A DNA stretch of 8,217 bases from CAYUHK01 sp964475165 (lineage in GTDB: Bacteria; Verrucomicrobiota; Kiritimatiellia; JAAZAB01). The stretch is from NCBI GenBank assembly GCA_964475165.1, contig CAYYVN010000024.1, positions 1-8,217 on the forward strand, written 5' to 3'. Position 1 is the first letter of the stretch. Each line of letters begins with the position of its first letter. The notes beneath the pieces were generated by a model. That model was not told where the DNA came from. It worked only from the letters and a program-made list of their open reading frames with translations, and searched no databases. The translations under genes and the position numbers were made by a program. Positions 5,975-8,217 of this stretch are shown here, piece after piece.

Positions 5975-7600
5975 CTAGGACCGTAAGGGCCACTCTAGCC
6001 TTAGCCACCGCCAGGCAGAAAGCCAGACATCAAACTTACCTTCGGCCTTATAGAGCAGAGGATCAGCCAGACCATCGCCATCAAAGTCAGCCGCCGCCGG
6101 CATTACATCAGCGGCATCCCCCAGGTAGGGTCCGCCATAATTATAATCCTGGCCAGAGAACCAGACATACCAACCATCCTGCGCCCGATAGAGGGCCGGA
6201 TCGGCCAGGCCATCGCCATCAAAGTCAGCCGCGACAGGCGTCACACCAGCAACGCCCACCAGGTGCGGTCCGCCAAGGGCATAGTTCTGGCCAGAGAACC
6301 AGACATACCAGCCATCCTGTTCCCGATAGAGGGCTGGATCAGCCAGGCCATCGCCATCGAAATCGGCGGCCACAGGCGTGACACCAGGCACTCCCAGCAG
6401 ATAGGGTCCGCCCAGATTGTAGCCAGAGCCAGAGAACCAGACATACCAACCATCCTCTTCCCGATAGAGGGCCGGATCAGCCAGACCATCGCCATCGAAA
6501 TCAGCTGCGACAGGCGTCACACCAGCAACGCCCACCAGATAGGGCCCGCCCAGATTATAGCCAGAGCCTGAGAACCAGACATACCAACCATCCTGCGCCC
6601 GATAGAGGGCTGGATCAGCCAGACCATCGCCATCGAAATCAGCCGCCAGGAAGGAGGCCGCTGGCCCAGCTATTGTCGTGGTCCAATAAGCTGTGGGACA
6701 ACCCTGCCATATCCCTGGCACCTCAGGCCAGCCTGTCGCGCCAGGCAGACGATATACGATGATATCCTTCATTAAAGAGCCAAAAATATTGTTAGCCGCC
6801 GGCGCGCCGCCGCAAAAATAGATGCGGGCCCGACCAGCCGGATTGATATCGAAAGCTTGAGTTCCAATATTAGTGACGCCACTGCCAATAACCGCGTCGG
6901 TCAAAGGAGTATTAGCAAATGCCAAGGCCTCGATATGGGTGAGGCTATCGGGAATGAGCGCTTGGGTTAAGGCTGTGTTCCTGAAAGCCCCTGTTGCAAG
7001 AAATTTAAGGCCAGCGCCAAATTTCACGTGAGCCAGGGACGCACAGTCCGAAAACGCGTATACACCTATATTGGTGAGGCTATCAGGGAGGTTCACTTGG
7101 GTTAAGGCTGTTTGCGAGAAAGCATAGCCTCCAATATGTCTGAGATTATTGCCAAATTCCACTTGGGCCAGGGCGCCGCAATCCCAGAAGGCCCCATAAA
7201 CTATATGGGTGAGGCTATCAGGAAGGTTCACTTGGGTTAAGGCTGTTTGCGAGAAAGCCTGATATCCTATATTTAGCAGACCATTACCAAAATTGACCCT
7301 GGCTAAAGAAGAGCATCCCAAGAAGGCCGACCAATCAATGTTCGTAACGCTATTGGGAAAGCTGACGGACGTGATGGTCGTATCTGCATAAAAAGCACAA
7401 ATTTCAATGGAGGTGACAGCCAAGCCTTTGATCTTCGCTGGAATCACCACCGCCCCGCCCGGGCCGGTATAGCCAGTGATCGTGATCTTGCCATCGCCGG
7501 CTATTTCATATTCAAAGCCGTTATAATTCTCGGCCAGCAGCAGCGTCGGACCACCAACCAAAAGCGCCAGCAGGAACAGGGCAGAGAAGATGCGTTGCAT
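5975..7600 (-). CDS. Repeat protein B: secreted BspA-type LRR / VCBS-like protein
   Basis: This is a complete 541-residue predicted secreted protein. Residues 1-23 form a signal peptide (hydrophobic core, likely cleavage after LLLA). An opening with DGKITITGYTGPGGAVVIP is followed by nine LRR_5/BspA repeats at 62-265 of alternating form (SQTALTQVNLPDS against CASLAHVKFGAG). A VYRLPGATGW junction follows, then four 46-residue VCBS-like units (319-364, 365-410, 411-456, 457-502) and a shorter cap from 503. Each unit has the DFDGDGLAD calcium-type loop. Unlike protein A it has no chitobiase-C-like domain between LRR and VCBS parts. The start is secure: a perfect AAGGAGGT lies five bases before the ATG. 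The last 15 residues (AWRWLRLEWPLRS region) do not fit the family; the expected SGPYGP occurs in the next frame, so the end is probably frameshifted. Role is likely binding or adhesion at the cell surface, without visible catalytic residues. Confidence 0.9.
   Translation of the reverse strand: MQRIFSALFLLALLVGGPTLLLAENYNGFEYEIAGDGKITITGYTGPGGAVVIPAKIKGLAVTSIEICAFYADTTITSVSFPNSVTNIDWSAFLGCSSLARVNFGNGLLNIGYQAFSQTALTQVNLPDSLTHIVYGAFWDCGALAQVEFGNNLRHIGGYAFSQTALTQVNLPDSLTNIGVYAFSDCASLAHVKFGAGLKFLATGAFRNTALTQALIPDSLTHIEALAFANTPLTDAVIGSGVTNIGTQAFDINPAGRARIYFCGGAPAANNIFGSLMKDIIVYRLPGATGWPEVPGIWQGCPTAYWTTTIAGPAASFLAADFDGDGLADPALYRAQDGWYVWFSGSGYNLGGPYLVGVAGVTPVAADFDGDGLADPALYREEDGWYVWFSGSGYNLGGPYLLGVPGVTPVAADFDGDGLADPALYREQDGWYVWFSGQNYALGGPHLVGVAGVTPVAADFDGDGLADPALYRAQDGWYVWFSGQDYNYGGPYLGDAADVMPAAADFDGDGLADPLLYKAEGKFDVWLSAWRWLRLEWPLRS
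5978..6646 (-). repeat. VCBS/FG-GAP-like 138-nt repeat array in protein B (4 units plus cap)
   Basis: The units lie at 6646-6509, 6508-6371, 6370-6233 and 6232-6095, with a shorter cap at 6094-5978. Each full unit reads AADFDGDGLADPALYR, then (A/E)(Q/E)DGWYVWFSG, (S/Q)xY and GGP(Y/H)L. Units 1 to 3 end GV(A/P)GVTPV; unit 4 ends with a different linker, DAADVMPA. The cap swaps RAQDGWYVWFSG for KAEGKFDVWLS. The units are nearly identical over most of their DNA, which points to recent duplication or gene conversion. Confidence 0.87.
6845..7417 (-). repeat. BspA/LRR_5 array of repeat protein B (9 units)
   Basis: Nine units of 22-24 residues cover residues 62-265; the coordinates given cover 62-252, before the tail of the last unit. 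The forms alternate between TALTQVNLPDS-type (22) and (S/A)LAxVxFGxG-type (23), the same pairing as in protein A. This supports common descent of the two proteins over their N-terminal halves. Confidence 0.83.
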
Positions 7601-7605
7601 GGGGG

Positions 7606-7613
7606 ACCTCCTT
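7606..7613 (-). promoter_or_regulatory. Perfect Shine-Dalgarno of repeat protein B
   Basis: The minus strand reads AAGGAGGT, then five C residues, then the ATG at 7600. This is the strongest ribosome binding site in the window, and it contrasts with the weak or absent sites of repeat protein A, the GT-C gene and the RHH-like gene. Confidence 0.85.
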
Positions 7614-7621
7614 GGATGAAT

Positions 7622-7643
7622 GCCCTTTCCTGGCGGAAAGGGC
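7622..7643. other. Leader hairpin directly upstream of the protein B ribosome binding site
   Basis: GCCCTTTCC (7622-7630) and GGAAAGGGC (7635-7643) form a perfect 9-bp stem with a four-base loop. On the minus strand it ends eight bases before the AAGGAGGT. It may shape translation initiation or mRNA stability. No T-run follows, so it is not a normal intrinsic terminator. Confidence 0.5.
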
Positions 7644-7702
7644 TGCTAATGACTGTTTGAGCCATTGCACTCATGATGAACTCAACCTTACTTTGCAAAG
7701 AC

Positions 7703-7814
7703 AACCGCTCGCCGCGCTTAGGACGCGAGGAGCACAAAGGAAAATAATGGTTTTAGCCGGCGTTGAACCCGCCGGCTAAATCCCCCTAGGCGTCCTTGGC
7801 GCCTTGGCGGTGCC
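7703..7814. repeat. Nested palindromic intergenic element
   Basis: A perfect 11-bp inverted repeat, TTTAGCCGGCG (7752-7762) and CGCCGGCTAAA (7770-7780), surrounds a seven-base loop. Outside it lie imperfect inverted arms: ACCGC...GCGC-TT-AGGACGC on the left (7704-7726) and its partner in GGCGTCCTTGGCGCC-TTGGCGGTG on the right (about 7790-7812). The right arm belongs to a style of GGCGCCTTGGCGG-like dispersed sequence that I remember from many environmental genomes. The nested symmetry suggests a REP- or MITE-like element rather than a simple terminator. Confidence 0.5.
7752..7780 (-). terminator. Strong hairpin downstream of repeat protein C, candidate terminator
   Basis: The 11-bp perfect stem lies 55 nt past the stop of repeat protein C. 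On the minus strand it is followed by ACCATTATTTTCC, which has a modest T-rich tract. It can also be read as the core of the surrounding palindromic element. Confidence 0.45.
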
Positions 7815-7834
7815 AATCCTCTTCCGGCCGCTGA

Positions 7835-8217
7835 TCAAGGCTCCAGAAAAGGACCGTGGGGGCCGGATAATGCATAGCCATTGCCGGCGAACCAGATGTA
7901 AAGCTGGCCATCGGCAAGCCGCACTGCCGGATCAACCAGGCCATCGCCATCGAAGTCAGCCGCCACAGGCGTCACTTCCGGCGCACCGATCAGATAGGGT
8001 CCGCCGATGGCATAGTTCTGACCAGAGAACCAGACATACCAGCCATCCTGCGCCCGATAGAGGGCCGGATCAGCCAGGCCATCCCCATCAAAATCAGCTG
8101 CCACAGGCGTCACTTCCGGCGCACCGATCAGATAGGGGCCGCCAAGGGCATAGTCCTGACCGGAGAACCAGACATACCAACCATCCTCTTCCCGATAGAG
8201 GGCCGGATCAGCCAGAC
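7835..8217 (-). CDS. Repeat protein C: C-terminal end of a VCBS-like repeat protein, 5' end outside window
   Basis: The frame is open from the right edge to the TGA at 7837-7835 (127 full codons), so the N-terminal region is not seen. It holds the tail of one 46-residue unit (LADPALYREEDGWYVWFSG onward), one complete unit at about 8113-7976 (with ALYRAQDGWYVWFSGQNY) and an intact cap: AADFDGDGLVDPAVRLADGQ, LYIWFAGNGYALSGPHGPFL, EP, stop. The linkers read GAPEVTPV, unlike the GVAGVTPV of protein B. This cap serves as the reference for a healthy C-terminus in this family. By analogy the missing part probably has a signal peptide and an LRR domain, but that is inference. In-frame ATG at 8113 is internal, not a start. 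Confidence 0.85.
   Translation of the reverse strand, partial: LADPALYREEDGWYVWFSGQDYALGGPYLIGAPEVTPVAADFDGDGLADPALYRAQDGWYVWFSGQNYAIGGPYLIGAPEVTPVAADFDGDGLVDPAVRLADGQLYIWFAGNGYALSGPHGPFLEP
7838..8217 (-). repeat. VCBS/FG-GAP-like repeat array in protein C (1.8 units plus cap)
   Basis: One partial and one full 138-nt unit plus a terminal cap, in the same phase and with very similar DNA to the protein B units (for example the shared minus-strand stretch coding LYRAQDGWYVWFSG). The array crosses the right edge of the window, so the number of units is unknown. Confidence 0.82.

Noticed and set aside
6263..6571. Plus-strand open frame of about 100 codons over the protein B array
   Set aside because: It is the antisense reading of two 138-nt repeats; its repetitive sequence comes from the coding repeat on the other strand, which has a signal peptide, a perfect ribosome binding site and family support.

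Overview
The window carries a family of secreted repeat proteins on the minus strand. Their N-terminal parts are BspA-type leucine-rich repeats and their C-terminal parts are tandem 46-residue FG-GAP/VCBS-like units with the calcium-loop pattern DxDxDGxxD. The style of these proteins (an ITGYTGPGGAVVIP opening, alternating 22/23-residue repeats, a VYRLPGATGW junction) resembles large secreted-protein families I know from Verrucomicrobiota, Kiritimatiellota and Lentisphaerota. The source is therefore probably a PVC-superphylum bacterium. That is inference from protein style only, since no rRNA or other taxonomic marker is present.

Layout from left to right. 1-1698 (minus): repeat protein A, open at the left edge, with signal peptide, 11 LRR units, a chitobiase-C-terminal-like beta-sandwich domain and at least three VCBS-like units. 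1892-2083 (minus): an orphan copy of the C-terminal 'cap' unit. 2106-4843 (minus): a two-gene operon in which an integral-membrane GT-C-type glycosyltransferase with a C-terminal discoidin domain is followed 11 nt later by a GT2 polyprenyl-phosphate sugar transferase-like enzyme. 4844-5020: a divergent control region with an imperfect tandem repeat. 5021-5518 (plus): a small GRPPK-tailed, ribbon-helix-helix-like protein, the only plus-strand gene. 5736-5921 (minus): a second orphan cap unit. 5975-7600 (minus): repeat protein B, complete, with nine LRR units, four VCBS-like units and a frame-damaged cap. 7703-7814: a palindromic intergenic element. 7835-8217 (minus): the C-terminal end of repeat protein C, open at the right edge.

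The GT2 enzyme probably charges a polyprenyl phosphate with a sugar, and the GT-C enzyme probably transfers it outside the membrane. The neighbouring secreted repeat proteins or other envelope glycans are possible acceptors, but nothing in the sequence proves this. The RHH-like protein is a candidate regulator of the divergent glycosyltransferase operon.

The most striking structural point is that the glycosyltransferase/regulator island lies between two stranded cap units. They form an 89-nt direct repeat (84/89 identical) in the same orientation, 3862 bp apart. This suggests that recombination between VCBS-coding repeats has shaped the locus. No intergenic stretch exceeds 300 bases; the shorter ones are described individually where they hold something.
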